A stretch of 64,000 nt of DNA from Balneola sp. EhC07. Lineage in GTDB: Bacteria > Bacteroidota > Rhodothermia > Balneolales > Balneolaceae. The notes under the pieces were generated by a model. The model saw nothing but the letters and a program-made list of their open reading frames with translations. It searched no databases and was not told the DNA's origin. The position numbers were made by a program, and so were the translations under genes. This document shows, in pieces, positions 43,274 to 53,123 of the stretch. Within the stretch, counting starts at the first letter, position 1; every line of letters begins with the position of its first letter. The DNA is taken from NCBI RefSeq assembly GCF_001650905.1, contig NZ_LXYG01000017.1:62001-126000 (forward strand). Direction: 5' to 3'.

Positions 43274-43942
43274 TTGTCAAACTTTCTATTTCCAGCACGC
43301 GAGCCTTTTAATGCTTACTCACATTTGATCGGAGCCATTGGTTCTGTTGTACTTCTTGTTTATCTGATCCTTAATTCTTCCGGAGATCCCGGTTGGTCAA
43401 GAATCTCTTTTATTGTTTATGGGGTCACCGTTTTTCTAATGTTTGCCTCGAGCGCTCTTTATCATGCAATAAACGTTTCTTTTAAAACAGAAGAACGCTT
43501 CCGGATGGTGGACCACATCATGATCTATTTGGTCATAGCCGGAACTTACACCCCAATATGTTCTATCGTTCTGGATGGAGAATGGAGATTGTGGATGCTT
43601 ATCGGTATTTGGTCTTTTGCACTGATAGGTATCATCAAAAAGGTATTTTGGATGTCTGCGCCTCGCTGGTTCTCAACAGTATTGTATCTGTTGATGGGAT
43701 GGATATCGGTTATAATTTTTCCAAAGTTATGGGAGCAGCTTCCTCATATGTTCTCTTATTGGGTTGCTATTGGCGGCTTATTCTATACAGTTGGTGCCGT
43801 AATTTATGGACTGAAAAAACCTGATCCTTTCCCTGAAAAATTCGGTTTTCATGAAATTTGGCATTTGTTTGTTTTAGGAGGCGCTTTTTCACATTTTTGG
43901 GGTATCTATAAATTTCTTCCCGGATATATAATTTCCAGTTAA
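43274..43942 (+). CDS. Hemolysin III / YqfA-type CREST membrane protein, 222 aa
   Basis: Seven helices with the PAQR/hemolysin III signature: REPFNAYSHLIGAIGS, ALYHAINVSF, RMVDHIMIYLVIAGTYTPI and FHEIWHLFVLGGAFSHFWGI. Conserved His/Asp residues bind a metal in the CREST superfamily. The start is taken as TTG at 43274, directly after the Nramp gene; the in-frame ATG at 43193 would overlap it by 67 bases. It overlaps the following peptidase gene by one base. Confidence 0.88.
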   Translation: MSNFLFPAREPFNAYSHLIGAIGSVVLLVYLILNSSGDPGWSRISFIVYGVTVFLMFASSALYHAINVSFKTEERFRMVDHIMIYLVIAGTYTPICSIVLDGEWRLWMLIGIWSFALIGIIKKVFWMSAPRWFSTVLYLLMGWISVIIFPKLWEQLPHMFSYWVAIGGLFYTVGAVIYGLKKPDPFPEKFGFHEIWHLFVLGGAFSHFWGIYKFLPGYIISS

Positions 43943-46881
43943 TGAAAGCTCTCAAAAACTTTGTTCTGTTTTTCTTTCTTTTATCACTGAGCACCGATGT
44001 TTCTATTGCTCAAACAAATATTCAAAATGTTTACTTCCCAATTCATCGTCCCGCAGGCTTAAACTGGCAACAACTAAAGACCGAGCACTTTCGCATTATT
44101 TTTCCTGAATCAGAAGACTCTTTAGCTTTTCGTACTGCTGCTATTCTTGAAAACCAATATCCCAAAGCTGTTGAACTGTCAGGAGGGAAGCTCAAAAACT
44201 TTCCGGTCATTATTTCTAATTATAATGATCTCTCAAACGGTTTTGTTACTTCTAATAATTTTCGTTCCGAATTTGATGCCGCTCCTTTCAAAGGAAAAAG
44301 TATAAATCCACTTTCGGGAGATTGGTTTGAAGCGGTTTTGCCTCATGAATTGTTACATGCCACTCATGGAAGCTTAGTTGTTCCTTATTCTGTTCCTTGG
44401 TTATATGGTATTTTCTCTCCCGATTTTGCTCGTAGTTTTAATTTCTTTCCTCCGGTTGGGGTTCACGAAGGCCTTGCTGTACACCATGAAACAGAAAATG
44501 TAACAGAGGATGGAGGTCGCAAAAATTATGCATATTTTAATAACCAGTATAATGCCAGAGTAAGCAGTATTGATCCCTGGAGCGCCGGCCAAACCTTCAA
44601 TGTTTCAAGATATAGTCTTCCATATAATCGTCACTATATCTCCGGGTCTACATTCACACAGTGGCTGCATCAAAACTATGGTGAAGATGTTTCCAAAGAA
44701 GCTATTCGATATCATAACAAATTCTTTTTTCTCGGCTATGGCTTTGCTTTAAAACATGTAACAGGAAAATGGCCGGAAGATTTGTTTGCCGAATATTTGT
44801 CAGATAAAAAGGATGAGGAAGCTACTCGCCAAAGAAAGATTGGAGAATCCACTTCAGAAAAACACCTGATAATAAACTCTCCATATGATGGGGTAACGCA
44901 ACGAAAACCTATCTGGACTTCTCCTGATGAAATCATTTTCTTTAGTTTGCATTACAATGCACCGCGTGGATTTTACAGCTATAATCTGGAGTCACAAAAG
45001 ACACATAAAATTGCTGAAGCCAATGCCGTGTCTGATTATAATATTGATTACGACCGTGCTGCTAACTCTATTTTATTTTCTGAATATGATGCCAGCCTTC
45101 TATACTCCTCTGCTTTTAAAACAGAACTGAAAAGGATCGATTTTGATACTAATAAGCAGTTTGAAATAACAAAAAAAGATCGTGTTTTCAGCCCGACAAT
45201 TTCAGGTTCAAATATTATCGCCCTGCAAACCGATGGAGCAAATGTTAATATAATATCCATTGACGGTAACAATACTCATCGTCTGCTTACATCTGTTAAA
45301 AAAGGTACACCCATTTCAATTAAGGCAAACCCAGCTAGTCCGGATCAGTTAGCTTTGATCATGAATAAACGTGGTGTACAAGGTCTTTGGATAACAACGC
45401 CACAAACCATCGCTCAAGATGTTAATCAAGCTCCCCGTGTTGCTTTTAAGAACGCCTCCATTTTCGATTTAGATTGGCATCCGTCTGAGCAAAAGTTGCT
45501 GTTCACTGCGGATGAATCTCCTGCAATGAATATTTATGAGTTGAATGTCTCAACCGGGGACATAGTCCAAAAAACAAATTCACTTTTTAATGCTTTTGAA
45601 GCTTCTTATTCTCCTGATGCCTCTTCAATTGCTTATGTTGTTCAGCAAAATCAGGAACAGAAAATAGCAGTCCTCAATGAGGCGGATTTTTATAACGAAA
45701 GAGTACCCAGAGATGCTCTTCTTTCAGGAGCAGAGCTTAGAGACCGACTTTCTCGCCCACTGATGGGCTCCGGCATAGATTCAGATTCATGGGAAGTTGA
45801 AGAATATGGCCCTGACATTTCCTGGCTTAAACCCAGAGTTGTTCTCCCTGTTGTCAGAGAAAACTCCGGGGCCGATCAATTTGGAATAAGTGTACAAAGT
45901 ATTGACGCATTAAGCAGCCAAAGTTATACAGCGGAAATAACGGGTCTACAAAGTCGCCTTTGGTACGATCTTTCTTATACCAATAAAACTTTTTGGCCGG
46001 GATTTAAGCTTAGGTCATACAGTAATCCTTCATTCAGGGTCTTAGATTTTGGTAACAATAACATCTATTCTGTAATGATACAGGAGCGTGGATTTGATTT
46101 AAGTATTCCTGTGGACTTTACATTTAATGCAACTACCAGAAGTAAATCATTTTATATTTCTCCAAGAATAAGCGCCGAGCAGTTCAGATATTTTAATCTG
46201 GATCCCGATCCTTTATCAGATTTTGAAACTCAGTATAAAGCAGGGGGTTATGCTCAGTTGAGCTGGAACATCCTCACACAAAGAAGAGATATTCAACCTT
46301 CATCTGGATTCTCGATTTTCGGATTTTTGGACAAAGCCTTAAACGATCAGGATGTGCTTTTGACTTTTGCCGATGGTAACCAAGGGGGGGTCAATATAAG
46401 AGATCGTTGGGCTGCTTATTATGGATTAATCGGTTATGTGGCTCCATTACGAAAATTGAATCATTCACTCAGATACGATATTCAGCTTTTGAACCAAAGT
46501 CCGAATACGTTGTACAGCAAAAGTCTCATTATTCCGGAAAGTTTTACAGATAACGCCTTTCAGATAAGTGCTAACTCTAATGAAACCTTTAATAATTTGG
46601 GCCGGTTCAGCACGCGTTATACTATTCCCCTATCATATCCGGGTGATGGAGGAATGTTACTTCCTTTATACTTAAGAGCCATCTATCTGTCAACATTTTC
46701 GCATACCATCACAAATTTAGAGCAAAATAATTTTGAAGGATTACTTTCTGAAAGCCGAAGTGTTTTTGGTGCAGGATTGCACTTTCAATTCAACGTTTCT
46801 AACATTACTTTTGATTTTGGTCTTGGGTTTTCTTTTGAGCCCACTCGTAATAACATAAAATTTGTTTTTGGTGAATTCTGA
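43942..46881 (+). CDS. Exported HExxH peptidase with beta-propeller and predicted C-terminal barrel, 979 aa
   Basis: The signal peptide ends SIAQ. A gluzincin-like motif H135-E-L-L-H139 is followed by HEGLAVHHE with Glu near 176, resembling the distal Glu of M1-type peptidases. Residues about 300-600 show WD40-like/PD40 propeller repeats (IWTSPDEIIFFS, LDWHPSEQKLLFTADESPAM). The last 300 residues contain many alternating strands (FYISPRISAEQFR, NIYSVMIQERGFDLS) ending IKFVFGEF, consistent with an outer-membrane barrel anchor. The substrate is unknown. Confidence 0.78.
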   Translation: MKALKNFVLFFFLLSLSTDVSIAQTNIQNVYFPIHRPAGLNWQQLKTEHFRIIFPESEDSLAFRTAAILENQYPKAVELSGGKLKNFPVIISNYNDLSNGFVTSNNFRSEFDAAPFKGKSINPLSGDWFEAVLPHELLHATHGSLVVPYSVPWLYGIFSPDFARSFNFFPPVGVHEGLAVHHETENVTEDGGRKNYAYFNNQYNARVSSIDPWSAGQTFNVSRYSLPYNRHYISGSTFTQWLHQNYGEDVSKEAIRYHNKFFFLGYGFALKHVTGKWPEDLFAEYLSDKKDEEATRQRKIGESTSEKHLIINSPYDGVTQRKPIWTSPDEIIFFSLHYNAPRGFYSYNLESQKTHKIAEANAVSDYNIDYDRAANSILFSEYDASLLYSSAFKTELKRIDFDTNKQFEITKKDRVFSPTISGSNIIALQTDGANVNIISIDGNNTHRLLTSVKKGTPISIKANPASPDQLALIMNKRGVQGLWITTPQTIAQDVNQAPRVAFKNASIFDLDWHPSEQKLLFTADESPAMNIYELNVSTGDIVQKTNSLFNAFEASYSPDASSIAYVVQQNQEQKIAVLNEADFYNERVPRDALLSGAELRDRLSRPLMGSGIDSDSWEVEEYGPDISWLKPRVVLPVVRENSGADQFGISVQSIDALSSQSYTAEITGLQSRLWYDLSYTNKTFWPGFKLRSYSNPSFRVLDFGNNNIYSVMIQERGFDLSIPVDFTFNATTRSKSFYISPRISAEQFRYFNLDPDPLSDFETQYKAGGYAQLSWNILTQRRDIQPSSGFSIFGFLDKALNDQDVLLTFADGNQGGVNIRDRWAAYYGLIGYVAPLRKLNHSLRYDIQLLNQSPNTLYSKSLIIPESFTDNAFQISANSNETFNNLGRFSTRYTIPLSYPGDGGMLLPLYLRAIYLSTFSHTITNLEQNNFEGLLSESRSVFGAGLHFQFNVSNITFDFGLGFSFEPTRNNIKFVFGEF

Positions 46882-47438
46882 TGCTTAATCGATCTACTGT
46901 TTATTTGTTGGTTATTGGATTTATTTTCAGTGTTAGTTGCGGGGAATCGAAACCTGATTCTCCTCAGGACGCACCAATAGGAAATCGTAAAAGCCCTATC
47001 GCTATTGCTTCCATAGAGCATGAGAATACTTACATGAAAGTTGTTTATGGACAGCCTTATAGAAAAGGAAGAACTATTTTTGGAGAATGGGAGCCATATG
47101 GTCAAGTTTGGAGAACCGGAGCAAATGAAGCTACCGAAATAACTATTACAGAGCCTGTTTTAATGAATATGGAAGTAATAGATGCAGGTACTTATTCTTT
47201 ATTTACTATACCAAATGAAGAAAACTGGACCATTATTCTAAATAATGGCCTGGGCCAATGGGGCGCATTTGATTATAACGAACAATTAGATGCACATCGA
47301 TTTACTGTTCCTATTCAAAATTTAGATTCTCCTGTTGAGGCTTTCACTATCAGCTTTTCAGATCTTAAAGGCTCAGCAACTGTTATGAGTCTTTCATGGG
47401 ATCTTGTAAAAGTAGATATCCCGATTCGTTTTTATTAG
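46881..47438 (+). CDS. DUF2911-family lipoprotein, 185 aa
   Basis: The lipobox FSVSC is followed by a DUF2911 domain with MKVVYGQPYRKGRTIFG, VWRTGANEATEITIT and GTYSLFTIPNEENWTIILN. The start overlaps the stop of the large peptidase by one base, pointing to cotranscription. The family occurs in Bacteroidota as exported protein; its role is unknown. Confidence 0.88.
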   Translation: MLNRSTVYLLVIGFIFSVSCGESKPDSPQDAPIGNRKSPIAIASIEHENTYMKVVYGQPYRKGRTIFGEWEPYGQVWRTGANEATEITITEPVLMNMEVIDAGTYSLFTIPNEENWTIILNNGLGQWGAFDYNEQLDAHRFTVPIQNLDSPVEAFTISFSDLKGSATVMSLSWDLVKVDIPIRFY

Positions 47439-47483
47439 ATTTCTGAAACAGCTTTATTTTCTATTATTCTATTCTCTATAAAT

Positions 47484-48374
47484 ATGCGACTAACTTTATT
47501 TCTTCTCTCTCTATTTTTAATTCAGGCTCAAAGCTCTGATTTAAAAGCACAAAAGAATTTTTTTTCCGGCGAATGGTATACCTATTCAACAGAATTTCAT
47601 ACGGGTGTTTCTACCGATAATGTTAATGGAAATATCAGCATTAATGGTTTAGGTGAAGCCAAGTGGATACATTCTGATGGATTTTATTTAAGCCGCCTTA
47701 AAAAACAATACAGAGGATGCGCTCCAACGGAAAAATCTATTTCAAATTACTCTTCTTTTACTTTATCTCTGGCTATCGAATGTGCCAACTCTGATACCGT
47801 TGATACTTTTAACTTAACCGGATTTAGTGTTGGAAACCCGTTTTATCTTCTTGGTTCAACTACTCGGGTAAAAGCCCTTAAGAGCAATTCTGACCTGGAT
47901 ACAAATTGCTTTTTAGGCGGTGGTTGTATTCTAAACTCTTATAGTTCTTATTTGCGCCGCCGTTCTAACAGAACCGTTGTGGAGGATTTTCTTTTCACCG
48001 GTTCTGCTACTAATCCTAATATATCCATTGAAGAAATCCGGTTTACTGATCAGGCTTTGGAAGTGCTTTTGCTCTTTAATGAAATTGATCAGCAATACAG
48101 TGGAAACTTACATTCCCCGGGCTCTGACTTTGCCCTGTATATTCGTGACGCTTCCGGGAACAGATACGATCTAATATCACAATTTGGATGGATGGGAAGT
48201 GACAAGTATGGTTATGGAAATATGGTCATTCCCGCCGATACAGAACAACATCTTTTATTGTTCTTTGAACCGGCAACTAACTCAGATTCTATAACAAATT
48301 TAAGCTTGATCGAGGGAAGCTGTGAAACAGGTTGTTGGAATTTTTACGATGTCAGGTTGAAAGACAAGAACTAG
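47484..48374 (+). CDS. Hypothetical secreted protein, 296 aa
   Basis: A signal peptide (about 1-18, SSDLKAQ) is followed by a beta-rich body with four Cys residues in the first two-thirds (RGCAP, ECANS, NCFLGGGC) and a C-terminal pair in GSCETGCWNFYDVR. No family is recognised. It is 45 bases downstream of the DUF2911 gene in the same direction. Confidence 0.75.
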   Translation: MRLTLFLLSLFLIQAQSSDLKAQKNFFSGEWYTYSTEFHTGVSTDNVNGNISINGLGEAKWIHSDGFYLSRLKKQYRGCAPTEKSISNYSSFTLSLAIECANSDTVDTFNLTGFSVGNPFYLLGSTTRVKALKSNSDLDTNCFLGGGCILNSYSSYLRRRSNRTVVEDFLFTGSATNPNISIEEIRFTDQALEVLLLFNEIDQQYSGNLHSPGSDFALYIRDASGNRYDLISQFGWMGSDKYGYGNMVIPADTEQHLLLFFEPATNSDSITNLSLIEGSCETGCWNFYDVRLKDKN

Positions 48375-48389
48375 AAATTCTTTACTACA

Positions 48390-48731
48390 CTAGTCAACCA
48401 GGGCCAACAGATCTTCAGGAACATCTATATCCATTCTCAGAACTTGTGATGCATGAGTTTTTCCTTGTGCATCAAGTTTTAAAGAAACCGTTCCTCCACC
48501 ACCTAGGCTTTCATTAAGAATAAAGTTCAGGGCGCCAATATTAGGAAGCTCATAACGCTCAACCTTTCCTTTGCACACATACTTCATGTGCTCTTTTACT
48601 TTTTCTGAAGTGAGTTCTTTTTTGAGAAATGGATAGATATCAGGGTGTCGTGCTATAATACCAACATTTGATCCGTTTCCTTTATCTCCGCTTCTTCCGT
48701 GAGCTATCTTAAGTAATTTTACCTGAGGCAT
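48390..48731 (-). CDS. Stand-alone AtuA-like ferredoxin-fold protein, 113 aa
   Basis: IAHGRSGDKGNGSNVGIIAR and NESLGGGGTVSLKLDAQGKT match the C-terminal small domain seen in acyclic terpene utilisation AtuA-type proteins, here without the large N-domain. It is cytosolic. Its partner subunit is not in the window. Confidence 0.75.
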   Translation of the reverse strand: MPQVKLLKIAHGRSGDKGNGSNVGIIARHPDIYPFLKKELTSEKVKEHMKYVCKGKVERYELPNIGALNFILNESLGGGGTVSLKLDAQGKTHASQVLRMDIDVPEDLLALVD

Positions 48732-48801
48732 TCTTCTTTTTTTGAGTTTACTGATAATACAAAATAAGTGCGTTTTTATCGACAGACTATCTGTTCTGTT
48801 T

Positions 48802-49146
48802 TCAGGTTTCTATTTCTACACTTTCAAAAATTTCATACGGTGGTTCTGATCCTGACCAATAATACAAAACGATGGTGTCTCCGGCTTCGTACTCATAAAT
48901 ATCTTCTGCTTTTAGCCTTTTTACAGTGTTTGGTAAAAGCTCATTTTCTTCTGTTGAGATCGGAAACCAATCTATATATGCTAAAACCTCTTGTTCAAAT
49001 GCTGCATAGTATAATGTCTCTGATGTTCCATTCTCTATTACAAGTTCATTACTTTCCCAGCGGTAGGCGATCTCATTATTCTCATTTTCGAATGCTGAGC
49101 AGGATAAAAAGGGAGTTATAAGAATAAATAAATACGCTATTTTCAA
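48802..49146 (-). CDS. Putative lipoprotein, 114 aa
   Basis: The signal segment ends TPFLSC, a lipobox. The mature part is a short beta-rich domain (ELVIENGTSETLYYAAFEQE) with a plausible Ig-like strand pattern. No family is recognised. Confidence 0.72.
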   Translation of the reverse strand: MKIAYLFILITPFLSCSAFENENNEIAYRWESNELVIENGTSETLYYAAFEQEVLAYIDWFPISTEENELLPNTVKRLKAEDIYEYEAGDTIVLYYWSGSEPPYEIFESVEIET

Positions 49147-49196
49147 TTGTATCTTATTAGTTTGGTTTTGTTTTTAACTTAAATAATTTATCGAAA

Positions 49197-49433
49197 TTGT
49201 ACGATTCTTCCTTTTTGATCAAACTGGTTCAGGCTAAAATGCCTTTTGGAAAATATAAAGACCGCTTTGTAACAGACCTTCCTGTTCATTATCTGGAATG
49301 GTTTCAGCGAGAAGGGTTTCCTCCCGGTAAATTGGGACAACAGCTTTCAACCATGTACGAGATCAAAACCAATGGTTTAGAAGATATTCTGGATCCCATA
49401 AAAAAGAAATACCGATGGAATCGTCTTCAATAA
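49197..49433 (+). CDS. DUF3820-family protein, 78 aa
   Basis: The core MPFGKYKDRFVTDLPVHYLE then WFQREGFPPGKLGQQLSTMY is the DUF3820 signature. The start is TTG at 49197; the next in-frame methionine is the one that opens the DUF3820 core (MPFGKYKD), so starting there would drop the first 13 residues. The family function is unknown; related domains occur in exonuclease-like proteins. Confidence 0.8.
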   Translation: MYDSSFLIKLVQAKMPFGKYKDRFVTDLPVHYLEWFQREGFPPGKLGQQLSTMYEIKTNGLEDILDPIKKKYRWNRLQ

Positions 49434-49439
49434 AAAAAT

Positions 49440-50066
49440 TTAACTAAGCAAACTACCCAAAGTTGACGGTTGGTGTAATAGCCAACCCGACAAGCTATAT
49501 CTCGGCACATTCGTAAGTAAAACCTCATGTTCAACCACATCACTTTTAAAAAGAAGCATTCTTTTAGCAATTGGTTCTACTGTAAAGCCTCCTTCCTCAT
49601 TACTAACTTTAAGCTCTCCTCCGTCTCCTTTTTTCCAGCCTTTATTTAGATATATAAGCACTGTAATTTGCCGATTACTTCTTTTGTTAAATTGGTCTAT
49701 ATGTTTCTCATATTTTGAACCGATTGGATATTTGGCCAGATGAAACTCAGACCCTGATAAGCTAATAAAGCAATACATTCCTAGTTTTTCTCTTAACTCT
49801 TCCATCAAATTAAAAAAAGGCGTAAGGAGAGCGTCTCTTTTGGGATCCAACCAGTAAATAAGATCTCCCCTTACTTCATTCTTTATCTGATAATCCAGAC
49901 TGGTTCCTATTCCTGCTTTTTTGAGCCGTTCATTTTCTTCAATAACAGAGAAAAAATCCATGATCGTTTTATATAGTTCGTCAGATATGAAATCATCTAC
50001 AATTACAATGTCTTTTTCCGCGAGCTCATCCACCCATGAGATCCACTTGTCTTCAGAATAAACCAT
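49440..50066 (-). CDS. 2OG-Fe(II) oxygenase (prolyl-4-hydroxylase-like), 208 aa
   Basis: Iron ligands appear as H-x-D in YEKHIDQF and a distal His in SDVVEHEVL; the 2-oxoglutarate-binding Arg follows in PRYSLSGWLL. GYRxxQ-like features of prolyl hydroxylases are replaced by FHLAKYPIGSKY. It would hydroxylate a protein or small molecule using O2 and 2-oxoglutarate. Confidence 0.88.
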   Translation of the reverse strand: MVYSEDKWISWVDELAEKDIVIVDDFISDELYKTIMDFFSVIEENERLKKAGIGTSLDYQIKNEVRGDLIYWLDPKRDALLTPFFNLMEELREKLGMYCFISLSGSEFHLAKYPIGSKYEKHIDQFNKRSNRQITVLIYLNKGWKKGDGGELKVSNEEGGFTVEPIAKRMLLFKSDVVEHEVLLTNVPRYSLSGWLLHQPSTLGSLLS

Positions 50067-50274
50067 GGGTTCTATTTTTAATCGAGTAATTGGTAACTGG
50101 TTTAAGAAAGGCTTTAAACCATGCTAACCTTTTAGTTAGGTAAATTTAAAATACACATTTTTGCGCCATCACAAGACCCTTTTATTTAAGGATTGAAAAA
50201 AAAGATTAATAGCAGTGTAACATATTTTTTACATCACGTAAAGAAAACCCGACATTAACTAAACCTAATTCATT

Positions 50275-50721
50275 ATGTCTAAACAAGAAATTCTTTCATG
50301 GACCTCATTAGCGACTTCTTCTTCGTTTTTATTCTTTTATATACTCTTTAATTTTGGATTGCCCGGAACCGTCGAGAGCTTCTCCGGTACATTTGTAAAA
50401 ACCTTTTTCAATTTATTCTGGATTGCTGTAGTTATTGAGATCATTGTTGAGATCAGTGAGGGAAACAAAAAAGTTCAAAAAGATGAGCGTGATTTTATTA
50501 TTGAAGCAAAAGGCATTAAGGCCGGATATAACATTTTAGTTATTTCAATAGTAATCGCCCTTGTTCAAATATTCATATCAAACCTGAGTTTTATGAGTAA
50601 TTCTGAATTTCCTTTTTCTTTGGAACTTTCAACTGTTTTTCATTTCCTCATACTTTCTCTGTTCTTTGCCAGTGCAACCCGCCGAACTATTATGATCTAT
50701 CAATACAGAAAGGGGTATTAG
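50275..50721 (+). CDS. Hypothetical membrane protein paired with HTH regulator, 148 aa
   Basis: Four membrane helices (about 10-30, 40-60, 80-100 and 115-135) with a cytosolic loop [20 protein letters not shown] between helices 2 and 3. This arrangement, followed at once by a small XRE regulator, recalls YozG/DUF2178-type pairs. The gap to the regulator is one base. Confidence 0.78.
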   Translation: MSKQEILSWTSLATSSSFLFFYILFNFGLPGTVESFSGTFVKTFFNLFWIAVVIEIIVEISEGNKKVQKDERDFIIEAKGIKAGYNILVISIVIALVQIFISNLSFMSNSEFPFSLELSTVFHFLILSLFFASATRRTIMIYQYRKGY

Positions 50722-50722
50722 T

Positions 50723-50941
50723 ATGGAAGACGGGATCATTGTAAACAATATCAGGAAGCTTCGTTTTGCTCAGAACGAGATGACTCAGCAGGAGCTTGCA
50801 GATCTGGTTGGGGTAACCCGACAAACGATCAATGCCATTGAAGCGGCTAAATACTCACCATCCCTTGAGCTTGCCTTTAAAATTGCTAATGCTTTTAAAA
50901 AACCAATTGGTGAGGTTTTTAAATATAAAATGGAGCCTTAA
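50723..50941 (+). CDS. XRE-family helix-turn-helix regulator, 72 aa
   Basis: The HTH is visible as [20 protein letters not shown] with [20 protein letters not shown] and VFKYKME, typical of short YozG-like repressors. It overlaps the end of the convergent DUF2914 gene by four bases. It probably controls the operon with the upstream membrane protein. Confidence 0.9.
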   Translation: MEDGIIVNNIRKLRFAQNEMTQQELADLVGVTRQTINAIEAAKYSPSLELAFKIANAFKKPIGEVFKYKMEP

Positions 50942-52026
50942 AAAACTTCTGTTTCTAAGTTTCTATTGGTGTTTGTTGAGTCGAAAACAACAGTGAAGTT
51001 TATACGGCCAAGAATCATGTCGTCATTTGTGGTTACGTCTACTTTCCATTTCCCTTCCAGAATGTTGGTTTTATATGTATAACCACGATAACCTCCGTCT
51101 CTTCCCCCTGTGATCTCAAATTCGATTTTATCTGAGGTTTCCCAATCACCCGTTTGTGAGTTTTTCCATTGCCAATGATGGTTTACTCTTTTCTTCAGAT
51201 CAGCCGGGGCAAAAATAGATGTGAATATGAACAAACTATCTCCGGGAGTATAGCTTGTTTCGTCATCAAATGGAGAAAACAGACCGCTTTTCTGATAAGT
51301 AACAGTATACGTTCCGTTTTCTTTTTCAACGTTATGAGCAACCAATCCTTCCTCCATTGCCAAAGGAACCGGCGGTATCAGATTGAAGAAGTAGAAGATA
51401 TTTATAGAAGCATAAATTATAAGGATCAGATTTATAAGCTTGGTCTTATTAAGTTCTCTTCTTGTAGAAGGGCTCTTTCCATAAATAAAGGTCACTAAAA
51501 TAAGTGTGCTGGATAAACTTATTCCTCCTGATATCATAAAAATAAATGTATTCATCGTATTTACTAATACCGGAATAAAAAATGTGAAGAAAGTAAAGTT
51601 CACAAAAAAGTATGTGCCGAATTGAAGGTACTTATTCGATATCCTTTTCTTCAGAAGCTCATTTGCAAAAAGAAGCACTACCAGAATTATGAAAAAAGAA
51701 ACGGTCTTTGTAAATGATACACTTCTCGAAAAGAATATTACATATGCGCTGCACAAACCCCCGATAAAGAACTGAATAGCGAGCGGAAAATAATCCTCAT
51801 AACGCTCCAGAAACGTTTCTTTCCATTTATTATCATCTGCTAAATTAAAAAGGTACAGACTAAGGCTCAGGGATAATAAATACACACAGATAATAATCTG
51901 ATCATACAACCGGTCAATGCTTCCCAGTGTTAACGAATCCCATGTAAATCCCAGTATAAAAAAGACAACCGGTGCACTTTTTTGATGCTTTCTTATAAAA
52001 GCCCGGAAACGCGAAATTTTTATCAT
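50938..52026 (-). CDS. DUF2914-family membrane protein, 362 aa
   Basis: About eight membrane helices fill residues 15-225, then an exoplasmic domain of DUF2914 type ([40 protein letters not shown]). The role is unknown. No operon partner is evident. Confidence 0.8.
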   Translation of the reverse strand: MIKISRFRAFIRKHQKSAPVVFFILGFTWDSLTLGSIDRLYDQIIICVYLLSLSLSLYLFNLADDNKWKETFLERYEDYFPLAIQFFIGGLCSAYVIFFSRSVSFTKTVSFFIILVVLLFANELLKKRISNKYLQFGTYFFVNFTFFTFFIPVLVNTMNTFIFMISGGISLSSTLILVTFIYGKSPSTRRELNKTKLINLILIIYASINIFYFFNLIPPVPLAMEEGLVAHNVEKENGTYTVTYQKSGLFSPFDDETSYTPGDSLFIFTSIFAPADLKKRVNHHWQWKNSQTGDWETSDKIEFEITGGRDGGYRGYTYKTNILEGKWKVDVTTNDDMILGRINFTVVFDSTNTNRNLETEVF

Positions 52027-52159
52027 TCGATACTTACTTTTTCCATGGATTAAAGGTACAAATCAACATCCACTTTTTCTGTTAAGAATAATCTCGCTTT
52101 TGCTTTTAAACGTGTGATTGATTTCATTTATAATTTCTTTTTCATAAACCTGTTTTATT

Positions 52160-53083
52160 ATGCCTAAAATTAATGTAACACGTTCTGCAACAATAGATTC
52201 CTCAATCAATAATGTTTACTCAAAATTGAATGATTTTAATCATTGGATTAAATGGTCTCCATGGTTAATTATGGAAAAGGGAGTAAAGGTCAATATTTCT
52301 GAAGACGCTAAATATTATGAGTGGAAAGGTGACAGAGTTGGTGAGGGCAACATGAGCATCTCTCTGGAAGATGGAAGTAACTCCATCGAGTATGATCTTA
52401 CTTTCTTAAAGCCATGGAAATCTGAGGCTAAAGTAAAATTTATGCTTTCCGATATTAACGATCGTACCGCTGTTACCTGGACCATGGACAGTAAACTTCC
52501 TTTTTTTATGTTCTGGATGAAAAAAATGATGGAAGGATTTATAGGCATGGATTATGAAAGAGGCTTGAATATGCTTAAGGATTATATTGAAGTAGGAGAA
52601 GTTAAATCTAACCTGGACTGGATGGGAGAATCTGATTTTCCGGGAGCTAAATATGTAGGCATTAAAACAACTTGTGACATTGATAAAATGGATGAGGCTA
52701 TGCCCGGAGACTTTGGCAAGCTGGAACAATTCATGAAAACAAATGAAGACCTTGCAACAGGACAGGCCTACAGTATTTACCATAAGTGGGATATTGTAAA
52801 AAGAAAGGCAACCTATACCGCCTGTGTTGGAGTAACTTCAATTCCTGAGGATTTATCTGATGATCTAATATCCGGAGAAATTCCTGCTACAAGAATTTAT
52901 ACACTCCGGCATACAGGAAAATATGATCACCTTGGTAACGCCTGGTCAACAATGATTGGCATGGCAAGAGGTAAAGAGTTTAAACAAAAAAGAGGCATTC
53001 ATCCTTGGGAACATTACCTTACAAATCCTAAGGAAACAGCGGAAGATGCAAATATTACTGATGTTGTTTTTGCCATTAAGTAA
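52160..53083 (+). CDS. SRPBCC-domain plus GyrI-like effector-binding protein, 307 aa
   Basis: Residues 1-145 resemble the SRPBCC/polyketide-cyclase fold (VTRSATIDSSINNVYSKLND, HWIKWSPWLIMEKG). Residues about 165-305 resemble the GyrI-like small-molecule-binding domain (FPGAKYVGIKTTCDID..., HKWDIVKRKATYTACVGV, YTLRHTGKYDHLGNAWSTMI). No DNA-binding domain is present. It may bind or sense a small hydrophobic ligand in the cytosol. Confidence 0.82.
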   Translation: MPKINVTRSATIDSSINNVYSKLNDFNHWIKWSPWLIMEKGVKVNISEDAKYYEWKGDRVGEGNMSISLEDGSNSIEYDLTFLKPWKSEAKVKFMLSDINDRTAVTWTMDSKLPFFMFWMKKMMEGFIGMDYERGLNMLKDYIEVGEVKSNLDWMGESDFPGAKYVGIKTTCDIDKMDEAMPGDFGKLEQFMKTNEDLATGQAYSIYHKWDIVKRKATYTACVGVTSIPEDLSDDLISGEIPATRIYTLRHTGKYDHLGNAWSTMIGMARGKEFKQKRGIHPWEHYLTNPKETAEDANITDVVFAIK

Positions 53084-53123
53084 CTCTTTTATCTTTCTTT
53101 AATTGACCGATCACAGAAAAGGA

